From assembly GCA_016213135.1 (NCBI GenBank), contig JACRBQ010000019.1:1-49594 (forward strand): 49,594 nt of DNA, in the 5' to 3' direction. The translations under genes were made by a program, and so were the position numbers. Of the stretch, positions 24,073-32,074 are shown piece by piece (position 1 is the first letter of the stretch; the number at the start of each line of letters is the position of its first letter). The notes under the pieces were generated by a model that searched no databases, had not been told where the DNA came from, and was given only the letters and a program-made list of their open reading frames with translations. This DNA is from Chloroflexota bacterium (GTDB taxonomy: Bacteria > Chloroflexota > Anaerolineae > Anaerolineales > VGOW01).

Positions 24073-24861
24073 CTACGAAACGGGCCGCACTACCAGCACC
24101 GAGCGCGGGCTTTGCTCGATGATCTGATCGGCCACGTCGTCCAGCAGCAGACCGCGCCACGGCATACCGGGCGGGGCATAGTGCGCGCCAATCACCACCA
24201 GATCGTAATCGCCGGCCTCAATCTCCGCCAGGATTTCGTCCAGCACCAGCCCGTGCCGCAGTTTGGGTTTCACTTCGGCAGCGGCCCCCACCGCCACGGC
24301 GGCGTCCACCGCGTTTTGCAGCATCGCGCCCTCGCGGGTGTTCTGGGCAATGGCCTCCGGCGCGGTGTCGTCCAAATCCTCCAGCCGCGCCCGTTCGCTC
24401 AACGGCATTTGCGACATCACGTGCAGAATGGTGACTCGCGCTCCCGTCCACGCGGCCACCTGCCCGCCCCAGCGCGCGTTTTGCTCGCCAAACATTTCGC
24501 CGCCAGTGCAAACCAAAATCCGTTTGACCGACTCGCGCCGCCCTTTGACGACGAGCAGCGGCACGGGCGAGCGCTTGGCCAGCCGCGACGAGGTGGAGCC
24601 CATGAACAGTTTGGCCAGCCCGCGCCCGCCGCTGGTGCCGATGACGACGAGATCGTGCGCCCCCTCGGACACCTCGGCCAGGATTTGCTCCACCGGCTCG
24701 CCCACGCGCAAACGGATGGACGCATCGGGCGCTGTTTCCCGTGGCTGCCGAGCCACCCTCAACCGGGTGACCTGCGCCCCCGCCGCTGCGGCCAGGGCCG
24801 CCCCCTGGCGGGCGGCTTCCAACGCGGCAGGGGAACCGTCAACGCAAATCAGAAATTTCAT
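24073..24861 (-). CDS. Tandem universal stress protein
   Basis: A 262-residue protein made of two Usp domains. The first half starts MKFLICVDGSPAALEAA and has the ATP-binding motif GTSGGRGLAKLFMGSTS. The second half (KRILVCTGGEMFGEQ...DLVVIGAHYAPPG) lacks the GxxG(x9)GS signature and has probably lost nucleotide binding. The ATG at 24861 sits 5 bases after GAGG; a GTG two codons upstream is also possible. Its start overlaps the end of the Na/Pi transporter-like gene, and both belong to an operon with the HD gene. Usp proteins often control or sense membrane transport and energy state. Confidence 0.88.
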   Translation of the reverse strand: MKFLICVDGSPAALEAARQGAALAAAAGAQVTRLRVARQPRETAPDASIRLRVGEPVEQILAEVSEGAHDLVVIGTSGGRGLAKLFMGSTSSRLAKRSPVPLLVVKGRRESVKRILVCTGGEMFGEQNARWGGQVAAWTGARVTILHVMSQMPLSERARLEDLDDTAPEAIAQNTREGAMLQNAVDAAVAVGAAAEVKPKLRHGLVLDEILAEIEAGDYDLVVIGAHYAPPGMPWRGLLLDDVADQIIEQSPRSVLVVRPVS

Positions 24862-24863
24862 GG

Positions 24864-25937
24864 TCACCTCACAATCATCAGGGCCACCGGAATGCCGACG
24901 ATGACCAGCAAAAAGATTGCCAGATTGCGCCGCGAGTTGCCGATGATTTCAACCACGCGCAGCACGGCGCGCTCGTAGGGGCGGTAGACCAGCACGAGAA
25001 TCAGCAGGGAGACAATGGTGACGCTGGCCATTTCGACCAGCACCACCGTGAACGCCGCCGGATTGTTGAGCAGCATGGCCGCCACCAGCGTATCGATGAA
25101 CGTGGTGATGTTCGCGCCCATGATGTACGGGATGACGTTTTCGCGCCGGATGTAGCCGCGCGCCGAGAGCGGCACCAGCATGGACAGCGACACCGACACC
25201 GACATGGTGATGCTGGTGATGGCCAGCCCCAGGCCAAAGGTGACGATGGGGCGATAGAGCAGGCGGGCCATGCCGCCGAAGGCGCTCGCTTTGAGTTTCA
25301 TGTCGGGCAGGGCGTGGTCGATGAGACTCAGGCTGTACCACAACACGGCAAAGCCCAACACGAAAATGATCCAGCGTGGCAGGAGAGTCTCCGCAAAACC
25401 CACGAGGGGATCGAAGATCACGTCGATGAGCGATACGGCGTTGCCGTTGGCGGTGGCGTGCAGCCAGTCGAACGCGCCGACCTTGAGCAGCCAGTAGCCC
25501 ACCGCCAGCGCCGGGGCATAGATGGTGAAGGTGACGACGAGCGAGAGCAGCCCCATGGTGAGGCTGCCTTTGCGGTCGTGGCCGCGCAGGGTGTACACAA
25601 AGCCGAGGGCCAGCACAATGAACGAGGCCCCGAAGCGGCTCCCGGCGATCATGGCAAAGGTGCCCAGCCGATCGATGGCCCCGGCGTCGAAAAAGGTGAG
25701 GGCGGTGGCCGCCACCGGCGAGCCGGACAGCACGGCGTAGGCAAACAGCCAGCCAAATCCCAGGGCGTTGGCCGGGTTCTTCACCTGCAGGGTTTCGCGC
25801 ACAAACGGCGCCAGGGCCCTGGCGCCGCTTTTGAGTAGTTGCAGGGCGAGGATGAATAAAAACAGCGAGACGATGAACAGGACGACCTTGCGCCAGTTGA
25901 CGCGGCCGGCCCGCGGAGGTTTGTGAGCAGCGGTCAT
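24864..25937 (-). CDS. Na+/phosphate cotransporter-like membrane protein
   Basis: A 357-residue membrane protein with about eight segments. The repeat GANITTFIDTLVAAMLLNNPAAF resembles the QSSSAT/GANIGTT-type repeats of Na/Pi cotransporters (NptA/PF02690), and GSPVAATALTFFDAGAI is the first-half counterpart. The serine-rich signature is weakened, so the ion or solute is uncertain. It overlaps the HD gene by four bases upstream (ATGA at 25934-25937), and its stop lies within the ribosome-site region of the Usp gene: a tight three-gene operon. Confidence 0.82.
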   Translation of the reverse strand: MTAAHKPPRAGRVNWRKVVLFIVSLFLFILALQLLKSGARALAPFVRETLQVKNPANALGFGWLFAYAVLSGSPVAATALTFFDAGAIDRLGTFAMIAGSRFGASFIVLALGFVYTLRGHDRKGSLTMGLLSLVVTFTIYAPALAVGYWLLKVGAFDWLHATANGNAVSLIDVIFDPLVGFAETLLPRWIIFVLGFAVLWYSLSLIDHALPDMKLKASAFGGMARLLYRPIVTFGLGLAITSITMSVSVSLSMLVPLSARGYIRRENVIPYIMGANITTFIDTLVAAMLLNNPAAFTVVLVEMASVTIVSLLILVLVYRPYERAVLRVVEIIGNSRRNLAIFLLVIVGIPVALMIVR

Positions 25938-26569
25938 GCTTCACCGTTCACTTCGCGCGCCAGTCGATCGAAGAAATCGGCCAGGTAGCGGTGGCGGCTT
26001 TCGGCCAGCGCCCGGGCGGTAGGGGTATGCATGCGGTCTTTTATCCGGGAGAGCTTGAATAGAAATTCGTGGTAAGGGGTGTGCGGCTCGCCGGGCTGCT
26101 TTTGCCAGTTGGCCCGAAACGAGTCGGAGGGTTGGCCGGTGAGCGGCTGGCCCGCCAGCGCGGCATAGGCAAAGGCGCGGGCCGCGCCAATAGCGCCGAG
26201 CACGTCGAGCTTGTCGGCATCGAACAGGATTTTGGCCTCCAGTGTTTGCGGCGCTTCGTTGCCGCGAAAGCGGTGCGCGCGGATGCAGTGGGCCACGGCC
26301 TCGATGCGCTCCGGCGGCCAGCCCTCGGCCGCCAGCACCCCGCGCGCATATTCGGCGGAGGAGAGGTGATGAGTCGGGCGATCCGATTGACCGTCGGGCG
26401 CAGCGTCGGCGGCGTCGTGCAGCAGCACGGCGGCGCGGACGATCTCAAGATCGGCGCCTTCGGCGCGGGCAATGCGCTCGGCCAGCGCCAGCACGCGCTG
26501 GATGTGGTTGAAGTCGTGCACAGGGTCGGCGGCGGCGTACCAGCGCCGGGCTTGTTCGAGGGTGGGCAT
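25934..26569 (-). CDS. HD-domain phosphohydrolase
   Basis: A 211-residue HD protein. Metal ligands are His18, His22 (HDFNHIQRV), His51-Asp52 (VLLHDAADA) and a later Asp in LFDADKLDVLG. The ADPVHDFNHIQRVLALAERIA start is typical of the uncharacterised YedJ-like HD phosphohydrolases acting on nucleotides. The start at 26569 is chosen for family fit; an open frame continues upstream without coding character. First gene of the HD / Na-Pi-like / Usp operon. A heptamer array lies directly before the start. Confidence 0.87.
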   Translation of the reverse strand: MPTLEQARRWYAAADPVHDFNHIQRVLALAERIARAEGADLEIVRAAVLLHDAADAAPDGQSDRPTHHLSSAEYARGVLAAEGWPPERIEAVAHCIRAHRFRGNEAPQTLEAKILFDADKLDVLGAIGAARAFAYAALAGQPLTGQPSDSFRANWQKQPGEPHTPYHEFLFKLSRIKDRMHTPTARALAESRHRYLADFFDRLAREVNGEA

Positions 26570-26570
26570 G

Positions 26571-26605
26571 GGTAGTGGTGAGTGATGAGTGATGAGTGAT
26601 GAGTG
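26571..26605. repeat. Heptanucleotide tandem array 1
   Basis: Five 7-base units; the last three are exactly ATGAGTG, preceded by GTGAGTG and GGTAGTG. It fills the space between the start of the HD gene (26569) and the stop of the glycosyltransferase-like gene (26617), so it would lie in the 5' region of the HD operon. Confidence 0.85.
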
Positions 26606-26616
26606 AGCGGGCAGCT

Positions 26617-28902
26617 TTATTTTACCGTGATAGCCGGTAGCTCGATGGCGCGGTCGGGCCATTCGGAGCCGTCGGCGCGGAAGGCGATGAGCGGGATGAC
26701 GGTGGCCGGGTCGTACAGGCCCACGCGGAGGGTGTACCGGCCGGGCGCGGGAATCGTGAAGGTGTGCGAGTCGACTATGGCGCGATTGGGCAGCCAGGCC
26801 GAGGTCGGCCAGTCGCCGTCGAGCGGCGGGCCATCGGCCTGCGCCGCAGGTTGCCCCGCCGAGTCGAGAACGTGAATGAACACGGTGTAATCGGCAGACA
26901 GGGCGTTGGCCGTCTGCCAGTAGAGGGTGAGGGTGGCCGGTAGCCCGGCAGCGATGGCCGACGGGAGATCGAAACCGGACAGCGCGAGGCCGCCTTCCAG
27001 CGTCGAATCGAGTCGGGTGGTGGGAGCAGCGGCGGGCGGTTGCGACGAATCCAGCAGCCCCACCGGCACGATGACCGTGGGGAGGATGCGCCCCCCGGCA
27101 TCCGTGATCGGGATCGGCTGCGCCGGATCGGTATCCCACATTGCCACGTCCAGCCACAATTGGGTCGGCACGCCGGCGCGTGGGTCGAGGGCGATCACAT
27201 ATGGGTCAGGGTAAATTTCGCCGGGTCGCCAAAACGAGGTGGGGCGCAGGCCGCCGCCGGGCCACGTGTCAATGTTGCCGACCAGCGCCCGGTGCTGCCC
27301 CAGCACGTGCAGAAACAGATTGTAGTCTTTGGGCATCGGCGCGAGGGCGCGCCAGTATAGCGTGACGCGCAACGAGTCGCCGGGAGCGAGGCGCTCGGTG
27401 GAGCCGAGGGTGTAGCCGATCAGTTCTGCGCCGGGGGCCAGGTCCGCATGAACGGGGCGCAAGTCGGCAGGCAGTTGCGATTCGGCGACGGGCGCGGGCG
27501 GCAGGTAGGCGGCGGCTACGTTTCGGGCGGCGGTGAATAGCGCGGTGAAACCGAGCAGGCCAACGAGGGCGGCCACGGCAAACCGCGCATACCGGCGGGG
27601 AACCCAGGCCAGCAACCCGGCGGCGAGGTACGCTGCCAGCGGCGCGAGGCAGGTGAACATCAACCGGCCCTGTGAGGCCATCGTCATCAGCGTCCATCGA
27701 ACGAAGCTGATGAAGGTGAGGAGGATGAAGAGGATGAGGAGGGCGTGGGCGGCTCCCTCACCCCCGGCCCTCACCCCCGGCCCCTCTCCCGATGCGCTTC
27801 GCTGGGAGAGGGGGGCGAGGCTGCCCGCCACGGCGACGGCGGTCAGCGCGGTGAATAGGCCGTACACCCACGGCGAGGCCAGCACGCTGAACGCGCCGAA
27901 CAGGCCCCAGTACGAATACCAAAAGCTCCGCCATTCGGGCAACAGTGTGAGCAAGGTTGCCGGCGGGTTGCGCGGCCCGGCAATGGCGACCATGGTGTTG
28001 AGGCCGAGCAGCTCGTGATACAGCGCGAGGTTGCGGGCGTACCACCACCCGGCTACCAGCGCGGCGAGGAGGCCGATGATGAAACCGTTCACCCAAAACC
28101 GCCGCCACTGCCGCGTGCGGAGGGCTTGCGCCAACAGCGCCAGCGCCGCCACCGGCGCCAGCACCAGCCCCGACAGTTTGGTGAGGGCGGCCAACCCGAT
28201 CAGCGCGCCGAGCGCGGGCGCGTCCCAACGCCCGTCGCCAAACTCGCGCCCGGCGAGGGGCGACGGCCCGCGCACGATTTTGACAAACAGGAACAGCGCG
28301 GCAGCGGCTTCGAGCCAAACGAGATTATCGTTGTTCACCGAGGCGCTGATGAAAAGAAACATGGGGTTGAAGGCCACGAGCGCGGCGGCCAGCAACGGCA
28401 AAGGCTTCACTGCGGTAGAGGCCGGGCCACGGTCAAACAAGGATGCGGCCAGCAGATAGGTCATCGTGACCGTGCCCGCGCCCAGCAACAGCGAGAACAG
28501 CCGGATGATCCATACCGCCAGTATGGCGCCGCGCGGCGGAAACGACGGCCCGAGCGCTTCCGCCGGGTAGCGAGTCTGGTTGGCGTTTTGCGGCGTGCCG
28601 GGGATGCCGATGCGGGCAAACGGGTTGAGCGTGTAAACCGAGTCGAAGTCGTCGGTGCGGACCCAGAACGTGAGCGCTGCCGAGAGCAAATAATACGCCG
28701 GCGGATGGCTGCCCACTTGATCCCATGCTTGCTTCACGCCGATTTTCTGAACGGGCAACCCCTGCCCCAGCGCAATGTGGCGCACCACCGGATAATGAAA
28801 CACCTCGTCCGAGGCCTCGAACGGCGGGGTGGCAAAGGCGTAGAGCAGGCTGCTTGCCAGATAGGCGGCGAGCAACCATAGCAGCGGGCGATGACGAGTC
28901 AT
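26617..28902 (-). CDS. DUF2142/GT39-type membrane glycosyltransferase-like protein
   Basis: A 761-residue protein. About 11 membrane segments occupy residues 1-470; the first extracytoplasmic loop contains PPFEASDEVFHYP and the later HPPAYYLL motif, as in DUF2142 and protein-mannosyltransferase-like families. Then come two copies of an extracytoplasmic beta-sandwich-like domain (about 490-600 and 630-750), each with a 'LTLYWxxxxxxxxDY..F.HVLD' core. It probably transfers sugar from a polyprenyl donor to an extracytoplasmic acceptor. Residues about 364-383 (LSQRSASGEGPGVRAGGEG region) are encoded by an inserted palindromic repeat (27755-27815). A small gene precedes it 24 bases upstream. Confidence 0.83.
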   Translation of the reverse strand: MTRHRPLLWLLAAYLASSLLYAFATPPFEASDEVFHYPVVRHIALGQGLPVQKIGVKQAWDQVGSHPPAYYLLSAALTFWVRTDDFDSVYTLNPFARIGIPGTPQNANQTRYPAEALGPSFPPRGAILAVWIIRLFSLLLGAGTVTMTYLLAASLFDRGPASTAVKPLPLLAAALVAFNPMFLFISASVNNDNLVWLEAAAALFLFVKIVRGPSPLAGREFGDGRWDAPALGALIGLAALTKLSGLVLAPVAALALLAQALRTRQWRRFWVNGFIIGLLAALVAGWWYARNLALYHELLGLNTMVAIAGPRNPPATLLTLLPEWRSFWYSYWGLFGAFSVLASPWVYGLFTALTAVAVAGSLAPLSQRSASGEGPGVRAGGEGAAHALLILFILLTFISFVRWTLMTMASQGRLMFTCLAPLAAYLAAGLLAWVPRRYARFAVAALVGLLGFTALFTAARNVAAAYLPPAPVAESQLPADLRPVHADLAPGAELIGYTLGSTERLAPGDSLRVTLYWRALAPMPKDYNLFLHVLGQHRALVGNIDTWPGGGLRPTSFWRPGEIYPDPYVIALDPRAGVPTQLWLDVAMWDTDPAQPIPITDAGGRILPTVIVPVGLLDSSQPPAAAPTTRLDSTLEGGLALSGFDLPSAIAAGLPATLTLYWQTANALSADYTVFIHVLDSAGQPAAQADGPPLDGDWPTSAWLPNRAIVDSHTFTIPAPGRYTLRVGLYDPATVIPLIAFRADGSEWPDRAIELPAITVK
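27755..27815. repeat. Palindromic repeat inserted in frame in a coding sequence
   Basis: CCCCTCTCCC (27781-27790) and GGGAGAGGGG (27804-27813) are perfect 10-base arms around GATGCGCTTCGCT, preceded by a C-rich flank. On the minus strand it encodes LAPLSQR...GEG within a loop of the membrane glycosyltransferase-like protein. The 'LSQRERG-GEG' type peptide is a well-known by-product of dispersed repeats in many GC-rich genomes. Confidence 0.7.
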
Positions 28903-28925
28903 GCCGGCGTATGGCGGGGGAACGA

Positions 28926-29117
28926 CTACTTCCCCTCGGCGGCGGGTTTGCTGCCGATTTCGACCAACTGGATTTGCACTTGATACCGCTTGCCATCCAG
29001 TTCCAGCTTGCCGTTCGCGTAAAAACCTTTGGAGCCGGTTTTGAAATCCTTGGGCGCGGCGGTCATCACGCCCAACGGTTTGCCGTCGTCGGTTTTGAGT
29101 TCAACGATGATGTTCAT
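28926..29117 (-). CDS. Small hypothetical protein (63 aa)
   Basis: The product begins MNIIVELKTDDGKPLGVM and ends with a short Ala/Glu/Lys tail. It has no signal peptide, membrane segment or cysteine. AAGGAG lies 8 bases before the ATG at 29117, and the hydrophobic/polar alternation (YQVQIQLVEIG) suggests a small beta-barrel. I do not recognise the family. It lies 11 bases downstream of acpS and 23 bases upstream of the glycosyltransferase-like gene, all on one strand. Confidence 0.75.
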   Translation of the reverse strand: MNIIVELKTDDGKPLGVMTAAPKDFKTGSKGFYANGKLELDGKRYQVQIQLVEIGSKPAAEGK

Positions 29118-29128
29118 TGCGTACTCCT

Positions 29129-29491
29129 TTAATCTCTCGCCGTCACTACTGCTATCGCGTGTTCGTGCGTGTGGCTCATGCTCACCGACCACTCGCGCCA
29201 GCCCAGCGACTGCGCCAGGGCCAGCGCTTTGCCCAGCAGGTGCAGCGTGGGTTCGCCGCGCGGGCCGCGCAGAATTTCGATCTCTTTCCATTCCACATCG
29301 CCGATGCCGGTGCCGAGGGCTTTGGCCGCGGCCTCTTTGGCGGCGAACCGCGCCGCCAGCGCCGGGGTGCGCCCGTTGGCATCAATCAGTTCCTGCTCGG
29401 TGAAGAAGCGGTGGAAGAATCGATCCCCGTGCCGCAAAATGGCCGCGTCGATCCGGGAGACTTCGATCATGTCGATGCCGCTGGTGAGCAT
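29129..29491 (-). CDS. acpS: Holo-[acyl-carrier-protein] synthase
   Basis: A 120-residue AcpS-type phosphopantetheinyl transferase. SGIDMIEVSRID carries the Mg-binding Asp, and RFAAKEAAAKALGTG is the conserved KEAxxKA helix; VSMSHTHEHAIA is the C-terminal motif. It moves 4'-phosphopantetheine from CoA to acyl carrier protein. The ATG at 29491 is preferred over an upstream one because the extra 21 residues are encoded by the heptamer array and do not belong to the family. Confidence 0.94.
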   Translation of the reverse strand: MLTSGIDMIEVSRIDAAILRHGDRFFHRFFTEQELIDANGRTPALAARFAAKEAAAKALGTGIGDVEWKEIEILRGPRGEPTLHLLGKALALAQSLGWREWSVSMSHTHEHAIAVVTARD

Positions 29492-29502
29492 GGGGGTGGT
29501 GG

Positions 29503-29565
29503 GAAGTGAGAAGTGGGAAGTGGGAAGTGGGAAGTGCCATTCGTCATTCGTCATTCCGCATTCGC
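29503..29565. repeat. Heptanucleotide tandem array 2 (two abutting arrays)
   Basis: Five units of GAAGTGG (first and last differ at one base; 29503-29537) are followed without a gap by four units of CATTCGT-type (29538-29565). The second array runs into the last codons of the M16 gene. Nine heptamers in all lie upstream of acpS. Confidence 0.85.
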
Positions 29566-30954
29566 CCGCACTGCAACTGCACCAGTGCGGTGCAGGTCAT
29601 TGCTCTCCCCCGGTCCCGCCACTGCCAGCACGTAGCGGGCGGGGTGCAGGTATTTGGCGGCCACGGCTTGCACGTCGGCGCGGGTGATGCTGTTCACCAG
29701 CGCCGGGTAGCGGCGCAGGTAGTCGAGGCCCAGTTGGTACAGTTCCATGCGTTCGATCATGGCCGCCACGCCCTCGTTGGTTTCCAGCGTGAGCGGCAAG
29801 CGCCCCACGAAGTTGGACTGGTTCTCGGCCAGCTCGGCGGCGGTCACTTTCTTTTGAGTCAGCCGCTCCATCTCGCGCACGATCAACTCGACAGCCAGAT
29901 CGACATTCCTGGGAGCCACGCCGGCGCCAATTTGCCACGGGCCGGGGCCGAGGCCGCCGGTGATCTGGCCGTACACGTAATAGGCCAGCCCGTGCTTCTC
30001 GCGCACCACGTCGCCCAGCCGGCCGTACATGCCGAACACGCCAAAGATGTTGTTGGCAATTTGCGCGGCGATGTAGTCGGGGTCGCTGCGCTGCGGCCCC
30101 ACGCACCCCAGCACGAGGTCGGCCTGGGTTTTGCCGGGGATGGCGACGCGCCGCTTTTTGATCTCGCCGAGGGGCGGCACGGGGGGCAGGGCCGGGCGGG
30201 CGGGCCGCGCAGCCTGCCAATCGCCGAAATGCTTTTGCGCCAGCGCCACCGCGTCGGTGGCCTTCACCGCGCCCACGATCACGAGGATCATTTGCTGCGG
30301 GCTGTAATACGCGCGGTGGAAGTTCACCAAATCGTCGCGGGTGATGGCCGACACGGTTTCGGGGTAGCCGTCTTCGGTGAGGCCGTAGGGGTGGTCGGGG
30401 TAGAGCATTTCGTCGAAGGCCAGCGAGGCCATGGCCCCGGTGTCGTGAGCGCGAATGGCCAGGCCGGTGAGCAGTTGCCCGCGCAGCTTTTCCACGTGCT
30501 CCGCCGGAAAGGCGGGGCGGCGCAGCGCGTCGGCGGCGAGGCCCAACAGCGTGTCCAGGTCTTCGGCCAGGGCTTTGCCGCCAAAGCTGCTGGTGTGCGT
30601 GCCGCCGCCCATGCCCAGGCGCGCGCCGAGGGATTCGATTTGCTCATAGATTTCGGCGAAGGTGCGGGACTCGGTGCCGCGCATGAGGGCGGCGGCGGTG
30701 AAGCGGGCCAGTCCGGCGCGAGCGCGCGATTCGTCGAGCGACCCGGCGCGCAAACTGCCGTTGAGGACCACCGCCGGGCTGGTGAAGTTTTCGCGGGCCA
30801 GCACCACCATGCCGTTGGGCAGTTCGACGCGCAGGATGTCGTCCGGGCCGGGCAGCGACGAGGCGTCGAAGCCGGGGGCGGCGGGTCTGGGCGCAACGCG
30901 TTTGGCGCTTGAGGTTTTGCGTTTGACTTTCTTCTTCAAAATGGTTTTAGCCAT
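29551..30954 (-). CDS. M16-family peptidase, non-catalytic-type subunit
   Basis: A 467-residue M16 protein. A basic 25-residue N-terminus (AKTILKKKVKRKTSS) precedes the M16 core (LPNGMVVLARENFTSPAV). At the site of the HxxEH zinc motif the sequence reads GLARFTAAALMRGT, so zinc ligands are missing; the C-terminal M16 domain is intact. Such inactive subunits pair with an active partner. The matching catalytic gene is at 32720-33991 on the same strand, and the two would normally be adjacent; here an island with three genes lies between. An upstream ATG (31008) would lengthen the N-terminus; 30954 is preferred for the MAKT start. Confidence 0.87.
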   Translation of the reverse strand: MAKTILKKKVKRKTSSAKRVAPRPAAPGFDASSLPGPDDILRVELPNGMVVLARENFTSPAVVLNGSLRAGSLDESRARAGLARFTAAALMRGTESRTFAEIYEQIESLGARLGMGGGTHTSSFGGKALAEDLDTLLGLAADALRRPAFPAEHVEKLRGQLLTGLAIRAHDTGAMASLAFDEMLYPDHPYGLTEDGYPETVSAITRDDLVNFHRAYYSPQQMILVIVGAVKATDAVALAQKHFGDWQAARPARPALPPVPPLGEIKKRRVAIPGKTQADLVLGCVGPQRSDPDYIAAQIANNIFGVFGMYGRLGDVVREKHGLAYYVYGQITGGLGPGPWQIGAGVAPRNVDLAVELIVREMERLTQKKVTAAELAENQSNFVGRLPLTLETNEGVAAMIERMELYQLGLDYLRRYPALVNSITRADVQAVAAKYLHPARYVLAVAGPGESNDLHRTGAVAVRANAE

Positions 30955-31002
30955 GTTCTGCTTTCTGCTGTCGCGGTTGAAAACTGATCCTCCGACCGCT
31001 AG

Positions 31003-31072
31003 CGCCAACGGCTTGCGTCAGGCGTTTGCGAAGCGTAGCGGACAAACCGCCTGCATGCGCGGGTTAGCCCGC
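31003..31072 (-). repeat. attC-like hairpin downstream of the DUF91 gene
   Basis: On the minus strand the outer boxes GCTAAC and GTTGGC pair with one mismatch; inside, CAGGCGGTTTG pairs with CAAACGCCTG leaving one extrahelical G on the 5' arm, as in attC sites. The outer cores GGCTAAC and GTTGGCG each depart from the RYYYAAC/GTTRRRY consensus at one position or more. It lies 24 bases after the stop of the DUF91 gene. It may instead be an ordinary double hairpin (a second stem GCGGG / CCCGC is at 31058-31071). Confidence 0.35.
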
Positions 31073-31095
31073 CACTGGCTTTGACAAGACACTCT

Positions 31096-31932
31096 TCACT
31101 CCGTTGAGTCTAGATACTCCAAATATTTCTTGATTTGAGAGGCATTGAACTTATTCCACTGATTTCGTGTAGAAATGCTTTGCAACCCGCCCCAAGATTT
31201 TTCGCCAGGAATAAGAGCATTCGCGACAAAATACTTTTGGCGGGGAGCCATCCACATAAATCGTTTCCCGTTGTACCAAAACGTAATGGTTAAACCTGAT
31301 ATGGGTTTTTCTTCTATCCCTTTCTCTCTTAACTCGGCTCGTATCGTTTCAAAGAGGTTCTTCACCTTCCCATCCTTGAAGTAGTTCATTTTCTCTTCGA
31401 CAGATGTGATTGATGGAGGAGTAGGAGGTTCCCCCAGGTCCAGTTCTTTGCATATCACGCCGAGTTCGTTCTTTTCGTTTTTTACAGCCTGATACTCAAA
31501 AAGCTTTAGGTCTATACCAACGGCTATATACTTGGCGACTTGTTTTACAGTATCAGTAAAGGAGGGCGCAACCAAGTAGAGACGAGGAAGTGCTTTTACA
31601 TTGATTGGAAATTTCTTGTCAGCATGGGCTTGAGCAATCCACGCTAGGTTTTGTCTGCACCAATCATAGTATCTCAAGCCTTGACCTAAATGACCATCGG
31701 TGGGTTCGTTTTTGAGTTCGACAACAACAAGTGTGCCGTCTTCGCTTATTGCGAGAAGATCTAATGGCCCTGAAGGTGTCTGCAACTGGCGGGAAACTAT
31801 TTTAAAGCCTTTCTCAATTGCTTCTGGGTTATCTACAATAATCGGCTCGAGTTCATCGCGCTCACTGATGCTTACAGGTCTCAGGCGAGTACTTACCACT
31901 TTGAACTTCCGAGGCTTACTCTGTGGTTTCAC
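31096..31932 (-). CDS. DUF91 / NucS-like PD-(D/E)XK nuclease-fold protein
   Basis: A 278-residue protein read from GTG at 31932 behind AGGAG (5 bases). The N-terminal part (about 25-125) contains DLLAISEDGTLVVVELKNEPTDGHLGQGLRYYDW, which has the Asp...Glu-x-Lys signature of PD-(D/E)XK nucleases and matches DUF91 proteins related to endonuclease NucS. The C-terminal half is not recognised. Composition is AT-rich compared with its neighbours, a sign of transfer. It lies in the island between the two M16 genes, begins 35 bases after a GTTGGGC core (minus strand, 31973-31967) and ends at an attC-like hairpin. A role in defence or DNA repair is possible but only inferred. Confidence 0.78.
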   Translation of the reverse strand: MKPQSKPRKFKVVSTRLRPVSISERDELEPIIVDNPEAIEKGFKIVSRQLQTPSGPLDLLAISEDGTLVVVELKNEPTDGHLGQGLRYYDWCRQNLAWIAQAHADKKFPINVKALPRLYLVAPSFTDTVKQVAKYIAVGIDLKLFEYQAVKNEKNELGVICKELDLGEPPTPPSITSVEEKMNYFKDGKVKNLFETIRAELREKGIEEKPISGLTITFWYNGKRFMWMAPRQKYFVANALIPGEKSWGGLQSISTRNQWNKFNASQIKKYLEYLDSTE

Positions 31933-31962
31933 ATGATCTCCTACGCCATTGCAATATGGCAA

Positions 31963-32044
31963 AGCGGCCCAACTCCTACTTCGGCTGATACCATCCCGCC
32001 GTGCGGTTGCTGCGCGCCGGCACTTTTTGCGCCACGCGCTGCAC
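31963..32044 (-). pseudogene. Duplicated 3' end of the M16 peptidase gene
   Basis: 82 bases match 32707-32788 at 79 positions. They encode the last about 22 residues of the catalytic M16 protein, including the NRTAGWYQPK end and stop, but nothing of the gene's body. The copy lies on the far side of the nucleotidyltransferase pair, so the pair is bracketed by direct repeats. Confidence 0.88.
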
Positions 32045-32074
32045 ACGGTATTGGGCGGCCTACCGATGTGACAA

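Noticed and set aside
31933..32046. Upstream extension of the DUF91 gene
   Set aside because: The extra codons lie in the duplicated M16 tail, in a different frame from the M16 product; GTG at 31932 has a good ribosome site.
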